DNA of 64,000 nucleotides, from positions 51,273,431-51,337,430 of the forward strand of contig NC_086381.1 in the NCBI RefSeq assembly GCF_036588685.1, written 5' to 3'. Source of the stretch: Mytilus trossulus (lineage: Eukaryota > Mollusca > Bivalvia > Mytilida > Mytilidae). Each line of letters opens with the position of its first letter. Position 1 is the stretch's first letter. The position numbers and the translations under genes were made by a program. Below are positions 11,991 through 23,595 of the stretch, in pieces. The notes under the pieces were generated by a model. It did not search any database, was not told where the DNA came from, and was given only the letters and a program-made list of their open reading frames with translations.

Positions 11991-12510
11991 CATGATGACA
12001 GTCGCAAAAAAATTCCATTAGTGTGACAACACATGTGTGAACAAAATAAAATATAGTAGGTAAAAATGTCAAAAATATGGGTACAACAGTCATCATTTTG
12101 TTATAATATTATTCACTATACAAACAAACAAACCAAACTAGTATAGTTCAAAATTTTCAAGTTCCCCTACTATACTAGTAATATATTAACTTCACTTGAA
12201 TATAGGATATACATTTAGAAAACAATTCGGTATTCAAGACATCGACCCAGTGGGTGTGAATAAACTCATCATATAAACCAGGATGGACATTTTGTATTTG
12301 CGCAGTAAGTGTCTTTTGAATTCCTCTCATCTGATAATATTAGAACTTACATACTTCGACGGAAAATATACCCAATCTAAAATGAACTATTCGTTACATT
12401 TCTAATATCTGATTTATAGCTTTAACATGATTAACTAAACTGAAAATCTGGCCTAATATTTAATTAAGAAAAAAAACTAATTATTGACAGTTTTGAAAGT
12501 TTTGTAATCT

Positions 12511-12516
12511 TTTATT
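12511..12516 (-). terminator. Polyadenylation signal AATAAA for the minus-strand F-type lectin
   Basis: AATAAA on the minus strand, about 20 bp after the TGA at 12538-12536. The nearness to the stop matches the GIMAP gene in this window. Confidence 0.6.
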
Positions 12517-12535
12517 TAACGCCAAACTAATCAAA

Positions 12536-12747
12536 TCAGCCATGTACTGCAAACACTTTCACTTCACCAACATGGAGGTATTCTCTCCCCTTGATCGTTA
12601 ACCTTACGTAACGTGCATATTTGGTATTATCGTTACATTTGAATATGAGACGGTCTCCATTGCGACCAGGTCCTTTGTAATGCGTACATAAATACATCTG
12701 ATTGTGTGCAGATCCAATTGTTATGTCCAAGTCGTGTAGTCGTTCTC
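12536..12747 (-). CDS. F-type lectin terminal exon
   Basis: Starts after a TTATCAG acceptor with two bases completing a split Gly codon (phase 1) and ends at TGA 12538-12536. It encodes GERLHDLDITIGSAHNQMYL and onward to KVFAVHG: the second half of the lectin beta-sandwich, including the last Arg of the sugar motif (GER). The open frame is intact. The dead copy at 39723-39940 is its closest relative in the window. Confidence 0.85.
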
Positions 12748-13155
12748 CTGATAATTGTGTTTTTTCCAAACCAATGAAACACAAAGTTAGTTCAATAGTA
12801 ATGCAGAACAAAGCAAACAAGAAACAAAGTTTAAAAACATGTTAAAACTTGTGATAATTAGAACTAACTAGTTTGTGTTGTCCAATTGGTAACACCAAAA
12901 AAAAATGAATTAAAACTGTCTTTGGCAAATGTTAAGAGTAATATGGGTAGTATTATCATAATTAGAACGGGAAACGGTATGAAATTCGAAACTATATGGT
13001 GTACAAGTATGACAATCAAAAACACGTCATAAAATGTTGACAAGTATGCATAGATAAAAACTTATTATCAGTTACTTATGTTATCTAGCTACTAATACAT
13101 GTATGTGAACTTATTGTTGAAGTTAGTATTTTGCTCAAGTGGTCACATTACTCAC

Positions 13156-13377
13156 CACAACAATTTTTCCTATTGAAAATTTCTATCCTTTCTCTCTTGT
13201 ATTCTTTCCCTAAGTCAACCTCCCAATAAGGGGCAGTGTCAAGTCCTGTATGTTTATGTGTGTCTAAATTTCCTTCGACAGCGGCACTGGCGTAAGCGTA
13301 ATAATCTGAACTTTGCTTTGTTCGTTTTCCATATGCCACTTCACTCACAACTTCTCTTGGTTGTACGAAAATTGGCT
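13156..13377 (-). CDS. F-type lectin middle exon
   Basis: 222 bases from the upstream acceptor, the same length as the middle exon of the plus-strand gene (34834-35055). Donor GTGAGTAA starts at 13155. It encodes EVAYGKRTKQSSDYYAYASA, then VEGNLDTHKHTG, PYWEVDLG and NRKNCC. There are two overlapping acceptors (CACAG at 13378 and GAG at 13376), so exon starts at 13377 (phase 1) or 13375 (phase 0) are both possible. The adjacent Cys-Cys pair, known in eel F-lectin to stack on fucose, is kept, while the motif Asp is Asn. Confidence 0.85.
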
Positions 13378-13752
13378 CTGTGGTAAAAAAAATAGACATC
13401 AATGAAGTGACGCTAATCTATGACTTCATGAATTTAATTAAAAGTTGCGGCGAAATTAGAAAATTTAGAAAGTAACGACCCCCTGGACGACCGCTTTTTT
13501 ATCTTGTCGAATTGCACTAGTTATACAACGAGGTTAACAACTTTTTTAGTTAAATTTAGTACTTTCTAATTTGTCAACGAATTCATCAAAATGTCATCCC
13601 TGACAAGTCTTTGTGTTTCAATCGAGATATGGAAGCAAAATTCCTCAGATGAAACATACATTAGAATGACATTGTTTTTGTAAATGCTTACCATTTAAAA
13701 AACTTCTACATATTGTTACATGTTTGTTTTTCGTTAATTATTTTTGCATATA

Positions 13753-13955
13753 TTAGGCCTTTTAGTTTTCTCGTTTGAATTGTTTTACATTTCTCATCTC
13801 GGAACCTTTTATAGCTGACTATGCGGTAGTGGATTTTCTTACTGTCTAAGGCAGTACTTTAGTAAGGTGACCTATAATTATTAATTTCCGTGTCATTTGG
13901 TCTCTTGTCGAAAGTTGTCAATTTGGCAATTATACCATATCTTCTTTTTTATATT
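13753..13955 (-). repeat. SINE-like repeat (family S), diverged partial copy
   Basis: Minus-strand head and early body of family S (TTTGGTCTCTTGTCGAAAG then CAATTTGGCAATTATACCAT on the plus strand). It lies between exons 1 and 2 of the minus-strand lectin, inside its intron. Confidence 0.6.
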
Positions 13956-14203
13956 CTAGGTTAAAAGTTTTATTGATATTTCAGAACTTTTAGAAAATCA
14001 ATAATATCTATTTTAGCTTTCTGTGTTGCTTTGCATGGTTGTTTTTCTTTTCTTTTGATATTAGTTCTGAATCGTTTGCTATTCTAGACATATGCAATTG
14101 TCCTGCAATGACAGAAATACTTTATAAATCTAATTAGTTCCTGGAGAACATTCTTTATATGCTTAAAAATATCGCAATATACACATGATACACGAATACA
14201 TAC

Positions 14204-14502
14204 ATGTGGGAATTCTTCTAAAAAGTAAAATCACAAAAATACTGAACTCAGAGGAAAATCAATATGGAAAGTCCATAATCACATGGCAAAATCAAAAAAC
14301 AAAACTCATCAAAAACGAATGGACAAGAACTGTCATATTCCTGACTTGGTACAGGCATTTTCAAATGTAATTCTTTTAGCATTTCAGATAACGTTGCAGT
14401 ATTGCTGTTCGTCGTTGAGTGTAATTTTTGAAACATCTCTGAATTATATTCTTTTATAATTGACAAATAAGAAATCAGAAGAAAAGAGGACACAATCATC
14501 AT
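14204..14502 (-). pseudogene. Signal-peptide exon of the minus-strand F-type lectin, split by an insertion
   Basis: ATG at 14502 opens MMIVSSFLLISYLSIIKE, a secretion signal, then a short amphipathic stretch ending SEMLKE that aligns with SEKLQEIL of the plus-strand paralogue. The leader ACATAAAGAAAAT just before the ATG is also shared with the paralogue. After codon 44 the frame enters repeat sequence (14368-14221) and stops at 14248. On the far side of the repeat, 14220-14204 continues as the expected exon end and meets a donor GTATGT at 14203-14198. The exon is thus recognisable on both sides of the insertion but not translatable through it. Confidence 0.7.
14211..14378 (-). mobile_element. 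148-bp family M insertion with 10-bp target duplication inside a lectin exon
   Basis: The insertion occupies 14221-14368 and matches other family M copies across CCTGACTTGGTACAGGCATT. It is bounded by AATTCTTTTA (14369-14378) and AATTCTTCTA (14211-14220), a 9/10 match that looks like a target-site duplication. The duplicated bases are exon 1 coding sequence, so the repeat arrived after the gene existed. A 9-10 bp duplication would suit a Mutator-like or other long-TSD transposase; the ends show no obvious inverted repeat. Confidence 0.7.
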
Positions 14503-15468
14503 ATTTTCTTTATGTTTAAATGTTTTGATTTACCCACTTCATGACTTAATTTGTTGTTGCAATACTTTTCGAATGATGAAGGAGTCTATCATGTATATGA
14601 AAGTTCCAAGTTCTTAAATGAGACTTTTTTTTGTTATGAGATGATCATCGTTCACGCGCTTAACACGTCACCTGGTTTAGTCTTCAGGTAGATTAATTAG
14701 TTACTAATAAATGAATGGTTTTACCAGTTTGGTGGGAATTTTTTTTTGCAGTTTTTGAATATCAAATCTCTAAGTTGTTCAATATTTACAAGGCAATATG
14801 TCCAGATATAACAAGACCAATGGAACTATATGTATTTGGACGATGCAAAGAAGCAACTTGAAGGTTTAAATCCCAGAGTGTAAATGACTTGTTTTCCCAC
14901 TTGTGATTGAAAATCCAGTATGCAATATGTTTTTATGGGTCCACAGAGCACCTGAAATATGATGCAGTTGAGGGCTGCAAAAGCTGCTTTAAATCGACTA
15001 CACCAATGCAGACTTTTTTCAGAGATAATGATGTCCCTGAAAATGTCCATATAAATTGAATTTCTAAGCCGACCGTTACACTTCAGAATTATTTCAAATT
15101 GTAGACTTTGACACGTTTAAGAACATAGACAATGTAAATGACCATGATAATAGGTTTGGTAAAAGTATATGAATAGACAGTTGTACGTACATTCATGTTT
15201 GAGGTAATGAAGTAGTGTTTTCTTCTCAGGTTTTTGTGGAACATAAATCTAAGGTTGAAAACAGCTAAAGCCTTGTAAGTAAGTTTTAGTTAAGAAAACA
15301 ACATGTTTGTCATCTTTAACCATTATGACAAAGGTGATTAAAGGCCATAGTAAACAATGTCTACAATTGTTGGAACCAATCTCTACTCAGAAAAAGGTTT
15401 TCAATAACGAAAGTTTTTGAGCTTTGATAATGTTATTGGAAAAAATAATTTCTAATATAAATATAAAT

Positions 15469-15595
15469 AAGAAGATGTGGTATGATTGCCAATGAGACAA
15501 CTATCCACAAAAGACCAAAATTACACACCCATTAACAAATATAGGTAACCGTACGGCCTTCATCAATGAACAATAAGCAATGGGCAATAAAGACT
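15469..15595 (+). repeat. SINE-like repeat (family S), 5' fragment
   Basis: Begins AAGAAGATGTGGTATGATTG and continues through GTAACCGTACGGCCTTCA. Truncated afterwards. Confidence 0.7.
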
Positions 15596-15739
15596 TCCCA
15601 TAGGTTGATAAACATAGGAAAACACTCCCTCCGTCGACATGGTTTGAACACCTTAACTGTGCTTAGATTAAAGGAGATTACTTTCCAAACGATTACACTT
15701 ATTGGAGAGTGATAATGTCTTGCCCTTTTAATAATCAAT

Positions 15740-18100
15740 CAAATAATCCGTCTCATGATTATCCCGGTTCGCTGAAAAAGTTCAAAATTAATCTCCAATC
15801 TGGTGTGAAAGGAGTAAAGTATAGTATTTTGTATTTTTGTCGGAAAATAATAATGCTTGTTATTGGACATTTACTCTAATATGATCGTGCCATTTGCGGG
15901 AAGTAAAACAAAAGAACGCATTATGTGGAGAGTTTTCAGCGGAAGAGGTATTGTGCCAAGAAACTTGATCAAGGTAAGGTTAGGGTGACTTGGAGGACCA
16001 CTTTAACATTTGAGATGGATAAATATTTTGAAACGAGTTCACTGTGATATTTCTACATTCATGATAATAAAAGCAAAACCCGATTATCAATTAATGGACT
16101 ACACGAACATGCAACAATTGTAAAATTATTAAGTTCCAATGGTAGTGATAAAAACATGAATATTGTTTTATGTTAGAAATACTTTAAACTATTTAGATAT
16201 TACGAACGATTTTTAAATACAGCCGATTGATTATTGCAATCTGATATTTTAGTTTGCTTCGAAATAAAACGTTCTACACATGTCTTCGTTGACATTATTA
16301 GAAATATCATGTTTACAGTTATGTCGATAAAATATAATTAACAGATATTTACTGCCACGCGATGTATACAGATAAGGTAAAATAAATCCAAAATTTATAT
16401 TTGGAAGCCGTATGAATAAATTGTAAAAATATTGATAACTCAATTTAATAAAATGTACAATAATACTGCATTTGAACAACAATAATGTTGTCCTTTTACT
16501 TTTATTAACATTTTTATGTTTTGATATTCAAATAACTTGATGGTATTCTATTCAAAGGTAAAGCATTTTTACCAAATTTAAAGAAAAACGAATATACATG
16601 TACATGTATTATGGTATTAAAACAAATCGCGCTCTTGACGTACACACTTTTAGTTATTGTATCAATGATGAGGTTATTGTAATGTAATAACAAAGTACAT
16701 AATCTAAATGAAATATATTAAACAAAAGTGGATTTTTTTTCCATTTCTGTATGAAAATAAAACATCTAGCTTAGTAATATAAGTAACATTAAACGAACGT
16801 TCCCTAATTATTCTCAGACTAATCATAGCATTTACACGTATTAAAATTGCAAAGCCAAGAGTTCTGGTCATTTTATATTACTTTTTTTAAACAATTACTC
16901 AACTATACTTTCAAATATATATGTCTGATTTATTTTGTAATTTCATCGTTCAGAGGAGAATGCATTCACAAGTTCTTGACGTCAGATTATGACCCTCCTT
17001 TCAAGCGGGCGTGACTGCATATCAAACGTGCCATTTGGCAAGACGGGCGTCAATTCTATATGTGTTTCACTGCTGAATGAATCATTTGTGTTTGGATAAA
17101 AACAGTCAAAAGGCCAAATTATTAGATATATAGTTAATTTCTCGACTGCATTGTACTACTTGAAATTTGATCTAAGACAATATGAGATACAGATATGCAT
17201 CTATAAGACAGGAGCCAAACGACAAAACTAAATGAAAGACAGTCTTTTACAATAAATAGGTGTCATTTTGATATATATGTGAAGCTATTAATCTTTCAGA
17301 GTCTATGAAGATTTTGTATAGAGTAAACAAAATACTCAAATGTCTGCTTTAAAGACCCATGCATATGTAAGTGGATAGGTATAAATCAGGTCGGACTTTT
17401 TATTTATTAAAAGTAAGGACTGCGACAATTGAAATCAAAATTGGACGACAGCTGAAAACAGCCTCGAAGTAATCAAAATTTGTTTTATGACCCTTTAATC
17501 TTAAAGGCGATGTTTGTTTTATTTAGTATGATATAATTTTTTTTTATATCAATCGTGAATTTAAATTGTTTCGACATAGAAGAAACAATATTTCATATGA
17601 TGAGAAACATTTCCCCACTCTACCCTTTTACAATTTAATCAATTGTATTAGTTAATGACATAATAAGTGAAAAGTAAGATACCACTTTATCATGAAGACA
17701 TTATATACCAACAAAAAATACAGTACAAAATCAATGTTAGTATCGTAGAAATAAAATCCACCATAGACTAAGATACTGAAAGAAAAATGGAAGACAATTG
17801 AACTCAATCATTTCTCATCCTACGACTTAACATGATTTTGTAGAATTTTACACAAAAGAAGCGGACATCGTCAAACTTGAAATTTAACTTACAATATATC
17901 TGTTAAGAGGCAATGTCAGAGAGCACCAGGCAGGACTGTTCAACTAAAAAAAAATTAATTTGGTCAAACATATATTTTACCCTTTCAGTAAAACATACTG
18001 ACTGGGAAAATATTTTTTTTTTTAAATTTGTGAATTTGACATTTTTTTTTAATGAAATTCAATATAAGAGCTCAAACTGCTAATTTTCATTGAAATGTAT
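15740..18100. other. No gene seen
   Basis: AT-rich intergenic DNA. Short open frames (for example 16249-16482 minus) have no recognisable motif or splice partner. No repeat boundary is evident. Confidence 0.5.
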
Positions 18101-18103
18101 AGG

Positions 18104-18470
18104 GAAAAAGTCAGTTTCTAACCATTTTCAATGATTCATCATCGGGGGAAAACAACACTTATGACTAAACTACCTGTATGGAAGTCTAGTATTATGTTGG
18201 TGTAAAAATAATGAAAATAAAATTCTGGGTATCTTTTGGATTTTTTTCTAAAAATAAGGTAAAAAAATGCTAAAATAAGGAAAATTGAGAATATTGAGAA
18301 AAGCCAGTTTCTTACTGTTTTCAATTATCCGTCATCGGAGAAAAACAGCAGATATGACTAAACTACCTATATGGAAGTCTAATATTATGTTGGTGTTAAA
18401 AATAATAAAAATAAAATTTTTGGTATCTCTGTTTTTTTCCAAAAATAAGGTAAAAAAATGCTAAAATAAA
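18104..18470. repeat. Tandem duplication of an approximately 190-bp unit
   Basis: 18104-18282 and 18297-18470 share GACTAAACTACCTGTATGGA (one change), TCTARTATTATGTTGGTGT and AAAATAAGGTAAAAAAATGC in the same order. Non-coding. Confidence 0.75.
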
Positions 18471-18689
18471 TTTTTTTTTTAACTTAATATATTCTGAACT
18501 CCCAACTGGCATGACCATACATCTTGTCCAATTAATTATTTTTTTTTTGGGGAGGGGGGGGAGGATTTAAAATAATTTTTCCAAGGTCAGCTTTCGTTAG
18601 AGGACGGACACAAGATGAATACATTAGTATATGCACATATATACTTGATAGTGACAAAATAAGCATGCTCTTGGTTTTTGCAAAATCAA

Positions 18690-19010
18690 ATATGATATGC
18701 AGAGTGGTTTTTTCTTTATTAAAGGCTGTACCTATTACTATAAACTTTTACATTGTATGGTCTCTTACTGAAGAGTTCTCTCATTACAATTATACTTCAT
18801 CTTCTGATTTTATTGTGTTCCATAGCAGTTTCTTCACAACCTTTGGAAATAGAAGCATTGTTTATCTTCATCACTTGGTTTGTATAAAAGTCAGAATAAC
18901 CCAACAGATAATTCTTCCCAAACGTCACAAGGATTTTGACGTAAAGATAACTTTGATAGGTACCGTACATGTAGTTGTGAAATTGGCAATCATATCAAAT
19001 CCCCCTTTTT
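18690..19010 (-). repeat. Old member of the family S type repeat
   Basis: On the minus strand it starts GATATGATTGCCAATTTCAC and runs about 300 bp. The 124-codon open frame on the plus strand (18665-19039) is its antisense reading and has no domain I recognise. Confidence 0.4.
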
Positions 19011-20373
19011 TTATAAGATGGATATCTTGGCCTGATTAAATGTGACATATACTTAGCTACAGTGTTAACATAACAATTAGTTTATCATGTTTATTCAATC
19101 GATGGATTTTGAACAAGATTCAAATGCATGTACTGCACAAAACAAAAAATAAACAAGGGCATACCACAATGAAACTTATATAAAAAAAAAAAATTTCGGT
19201 GCACATATTTCTAAATAGCACAGAAATATTAACACAATTATTTTGAAAAATACAACTTTTGTCTTTATTTTCCTTTTAACATATTTGTTTTAATATACAT
19301 TGATCCCATTTTCTGTTACTCTATAATAATTTGATTTTTTTTAATTAAGTTCAACAGATACACATCTTTTTTTTAATTCATATACATGATATTAACCCTT
19401 GCTTAACATAAATGACATATATAAATATTTGCCTATAAACACATGAAACATAATAAATATCTAAATAGTTTCAGAAGAAATTGAAATATTCTTTTAGACA
19501 TCCATTAGTATTTTAAAAGATAAAGATCCATAAACAATAAAGTTGGTAGTCTTATAATTCTCCTCTATCAAAATTGTCATTTTCAACATAGATGTGTATC
19601 ATTTACTGAAGAAACTGCCGAAATATTACCAAAAGTGAAACATATACATAAAAAACTTAAAACGTATTCAAATGTTATGTTGGTCACCTTGATTGTGCCA
19701 AACTGGTTACATTTTCACGTGTGTTTTTCTTTTAGCTCAGTCACCTGAAAAAAAAAAGGAAAGTTAAGCTATACATTTATACATCAGTGTTTTGCTTGAA
19801 AATGTTTTAAATTAATTATATTAAATAAGATGAATTTGAATATTATATATACATGTATTCAAGTACACATATTTGAAGTTTAATATAATTTTTTAGAGGA
19901 TTTCACATTCAGAGCTTCATATTCATTTGTAGTGGGAGATTAAAACCCTTTTTGTATATCTGGAGTACATGGTCTAATTAATTTTTGTCTGTGTGTTCTG
20001 TGTGTTTTATTTTTTTCTTCAATTATGGTGACACGGGTCATCTAATAATTGTTTAACAGTTCAATTGTTATGCCTTCTTATTATGATTTGCATTATGTAC
20101 ATGTATGTACTGATGTATAATGTCTAGTATATATATACTGGATTTAAGATTCCACATACTTTATCTTATATGGTACTCTATCTAAATGAAGATAAACATG
20201 TAAAAAATGTACTTTAAGAGATAAACATGTTATAAAAAAATATTTGGTGTCCTGTCCATGATATATCATGTACTGTTTTAAGGTGGGAACAAACTGTATC
20301 ATTTCCAGCTGAATCATCAAAACTTCTCACGGATGGCTTGAAATTCCTCATATTCCACATTTCCAGCAAATAG

Positions 20374-20842
20374 TGTGGCGAAATCAGACTAACACGGAAT
20401 CCTTTTATATCTTTAATCAAATAACTAACAGTTATTTACAGTATGTACAGTTTGTAAACGTTAATAAATACCACATTGGAATAATCCGTCTTTTTCTTTC
20501 TAGTTCAACTGATAAAACTTCTATACTTCTGTTACTACTATTTTTACAATGACAATTATCCATAAAAACCCTTATCTTATATACTAAAATTATAAGAACA
20601 TTCTAAATCTAGAACAAACTATAATTAACTAGAGAAATGGGAAATAATCTATTTTTAGTAACAGGGTAAATTCCGGAAATTGCCAAAGCTTTCTTGAACA
20701 TAAATATATACAAGTACTTTCACTATCCATCTAGAATATTCTAGTATGATTCATTTACTATAATTAAAACAACAATGTAATTTTATATACACAATGTCAA
20801 AATAAAAGTCCAATGTCTTTATAATTGCGTACTATCGCAACA
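20374..20842 (-). repeat. 3' LTR of the BEL/Pao element
   Basis: 469 bp, nearly identical to 26526-26994. It starts TGTGGCGAAATC and ends GCGTACTATCGCAACA in plus orientation. It is the 3' LTR because the coding strand is minus. Confidence 0.95.
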
Positions 20843-20998
20843 CTCCAGAGGCCAAAGAAAGTTTATCATGATTCCAACTGTTCTTGTATCTTCTTCATTG
20901 CTGTTCGGGCTGCTTGTCTTTGTGTTCTCTCTCGTGTATGTTTAGTTTTGTCATTTATCAACTCAATATCCTTTTCCGTATTTGAGTTTTTTAAGCCC

Positions 20999-23595
20999 TC
21001 ATAAATCTTCACATTCTATAGGATAAAGCATATTCAGAGCTCTGTTTAATGTCTTTCTATTAGGTAGCATAACTTTTCTAGATCTTATTTGTCCATCTCG
21101 ACTACTAATTGACATATACGGCCAATTTTCCAACTTCCTCGTGGAAGGTTTTCCTTAATTAACACTATATCACCAACCTTAGCTGGAGTTTTGCTCTGAA
21201 TTCTTCCACTCCTTAGTTTGTTGGCAGTTCTTTCACGTAGGCTAAGGAGATACTCATCTCTCCATGTTTTCCAAAACATATTTAGATGTTTCTGTCCTTT
21301 CTTCCATGTCAATAGCAATTTTTTAGCACTACTGATTTGCGGTAAGTATTCTGGATCTGTAGAATCTTCTTCGTTTTGATCTGGAAATCCTGTTTTAGGG
21401 TTCAGAGTTAGAAAGTTTGCTGGTGTAAGAATAATATTAGAATTTATGTCATCTCCAATATATACCAGTGGTCTTGAATTCACCACTGCTTCAGATTCAG
21501 CTAAGAGAGTTCTAAATTGTTCATTTGTTAGACATAACTTTCCAATTGTTTTCCGTAAACATCTTTTTACAATACCAATTAATTTTTCATAAAATCCACC
21601 CATCCAAGGTGCTAACTCAACAATGAATTGCCACTGAATTCCTTCATTTGCCATGTATGTTTGCATATCTGAATTCACTGTTACATCATTCCATGCTTCT
21701 TCTAAGGTATTGCTAGCTAACTTGAACTGGGATCCGTTATCTGAAATAATTTGTTTTGGGTTACCCCAGCGAGCAATGAACCTTCGAAAGCCTAGTAAGA
21801 ACTCCTCTGCTGACATGTCTTGCATTAATTTCATATGTATGGCTCTAACCACTAGACATGTATATAAGCAAACCCATACTGTTTTGCTTCCAGTGTCTGA
21901 TTTCACAAAAAATGGTCCAAAATAGTCTACTCCTGTATATGTAAATGGGGCTGACTCGTTTACTCGTTTCTTTGGAAGTGGAGGCATTAATGGCATTTTA
22001 TATGGTCCGCCTTCACACCGTTTGCAGATTGTACATTTTCTCAAAACTCTTTTTACTTCTGAACGTCCTTGTGGAATCCAGTATGTTTGACGCATCGCTG
22101 ATAAAGTTTGTGAGACACCAACATGAAAGTTTTTTCTGTGCATGCTTTCAATTAACAGTTCAGTAACTTTGTTTTTCTTTGGAAGTAATATTGGTGTTTT
22201 TGCCCCTTCTGACAGTTGAGCAGCTCCTAATCTACCAATACACCTGATCGCATTTTCCTGGTCTAAAATGAGTCCAAACTGACTTTCTAAGTTGTGTCTT
22301 TTATTTTCTTTAATTGCTAGCATCACTTCACCAAAACATTGTTTTTGAACAGATTTTATCCACAATAACTTTGCGTGTTCTAGCTCTGCAGCTGTTAGAG
22401 GACCAGATATCGTCTCTTTATTTAACCGTTTAATAAATCTCAATACCCAAGCTGATACTCTGATCAAGCGGATAAATGAGGAAAATCTGCTACAATCAAT
22501 GTCTAACAGATACCCAACACTAGATTTCGAATTTCTAACACTGTTTGTTTCTCCGTCAGGACCCTCTCCAGCAAGCAATTTTGCTTCATGTAATACTTTA
22601 GATACCTTGTATTCTGCTTCAATCGAATTTTGATTGTCAACACTTATATTGTGAGGATCCCATCTAGGCCACTCAGTTCTGTGTTTTGTTAACCAAGAGG
22701 GACCATGCCACCATTGGCTGTTTTCTTTTAATAGTGATACTGTTGTGCCTCTGCTTGCAATATCAGCTGGATTTTCCTTCGTATAGACGTACTGAAATTG
22801 AATGTCGTGTTGCTGCCTAATCTCCTTTATTCTATTATCAACAAATGTTGCTAGAGTTTTTTTCGATCCTATCCAGTGTAAAACACATTGAGAATCTGTC
22901 CACAAAATTGTCTCACAGATAGGAAGTTTTAATTGCTTCTTAACAAAGTCAATGCAACGGACACCAATGACAACTGCTAATAACTCAAGTCGTGGTAAAG
23001 TTATTTTCTTATTTGGTACCAGGCGTGTCTTGGAAAACAGTAAATCAATTTTACATAAGTTGTCTTCCCTGAGTTGATGTAGATAAACAGCAGAAGCATA
23101 TGCTTTGGTTGAAGCATCGCAAAAGCATAGTAATCTGAACGTTACTGTACCTGGTAGCCCAATAGCTCTAGGAATATGATATTCCTGAATCTCATCTAAA
23201 TCAAAAGAGATTTCTTTCCATTGCTGAATATCTTTCTCTGTCAGTTGTTCATCCCATTCCATTTCCTTGTTCCACAACATTTGGAGGAAAAGCTTGGTTC
23301 TTAAAGTCACTGGTGTAAAAAATCCAAGTGGATCAAACACAGAAGCCACTCTCTGTAATACTTCTCTTTTGGTGGTTGGAAACATGTTATCATTTCTTGC
23401 ACTGTTCACCGTCAATGTATCATCTTTTATTGTCCAAGTTAATCCAAGAACCTTTAATTTTTCTCTATTCGCCTGGTCTTCCTTGGGAATGCATTTTAAA
23501 AATTGCTGTGAATTTGATGCCCATTTTCTTAAGTTCATTGATGCATCACTGAATATTTGTTTTGCCTCTTTATTCTTTATGTAATGTAACTGCAT
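20999..23595 (-). pseudogene. BEL/Pao pol, C-terminal part: A17 region, RNase H, integrase
   Basis: One open frame from 23595 to the stop at 21085, with a displaced 3' tail in another frame down to the TGA at 21001-20999. In order: the Pao A17-type region with VFDPLGFFTPV; RNase H with LCFCDAS, LPRLELLA, LWTDSQCV and NPADIASRG carrying the acidic residues; an H2C2 finger (MHRKNFH...CTICKRC); an integrase core with DYFGPF, SDNGSQ and GGFYEKL giving the D,D,E set; and a C-terminal basic domain ending GDIVLIKENLPRGSWKIGRI. The catalytic residues are present. Just before the end a small indel near 21104 shifts the frame so that the last 35 or so codons are lost from the main frame. Confidence 0.9.
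23567..23580 (-). other. 7-bp tandem duplication that breaks the pol frame
   Basis: TCTTTAT occurs twice back to back (23567-23573, 23574-23580, plus strand). The upstream pol frame stops within it and the downstream frame opens across it, so this duplication accounts for the frame change between reverse transcriptase and the region that follows. Confidence 0.8.

Larger units (their letters stand above)
12536..14502 (-). pseudogene. F-type lectin (fucolectin) gene, minus strand, first exon interrupted by a repeat
   Basis: Three exons: 14502-14204 (signal peptide and short helix, with a 148-bp insertion), 13375 or 13377 to 13156, and 12747-12536. The mature part is an F-type lectin domain like the intact plus-strand gene at 30.5 kb: exon 2 has the PYWEVDLG core and exon 3 has CTHYKGPGRNGDRLIFKC and YARYVRL. 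F-type lectins are secreted calcium-binding, fucose-recognising proteins used in innate immunity. The sugar motif H-X26-R-X-D-X4-R appears as H-X26-R-K-N-C-C-G-E-R, so Asp is replaced by Asn. In this haplotype the first exon runs into a stop within the insertion, so the gene is probably inactive unless the insertion is spliced out. Exon lengths, polyA signal and 5' leader match the paralogue, which supports the model. Confidence 0.72.

Noticed and set aside
18665-19039. 124-codon open frame on the plus strand
   Set aside because: Lies antisense within an old repeat beginning GATATGATTGCCAATTTCAC on the other strand; no motif, signal or splice partner.
20843-20870. Polypurine tract next to the 3' LTR
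   Set aside because: The minus-strand bases before the LTR (GGCCTCTGGAG) are only weakly purine-rich, so I did not annotate one.
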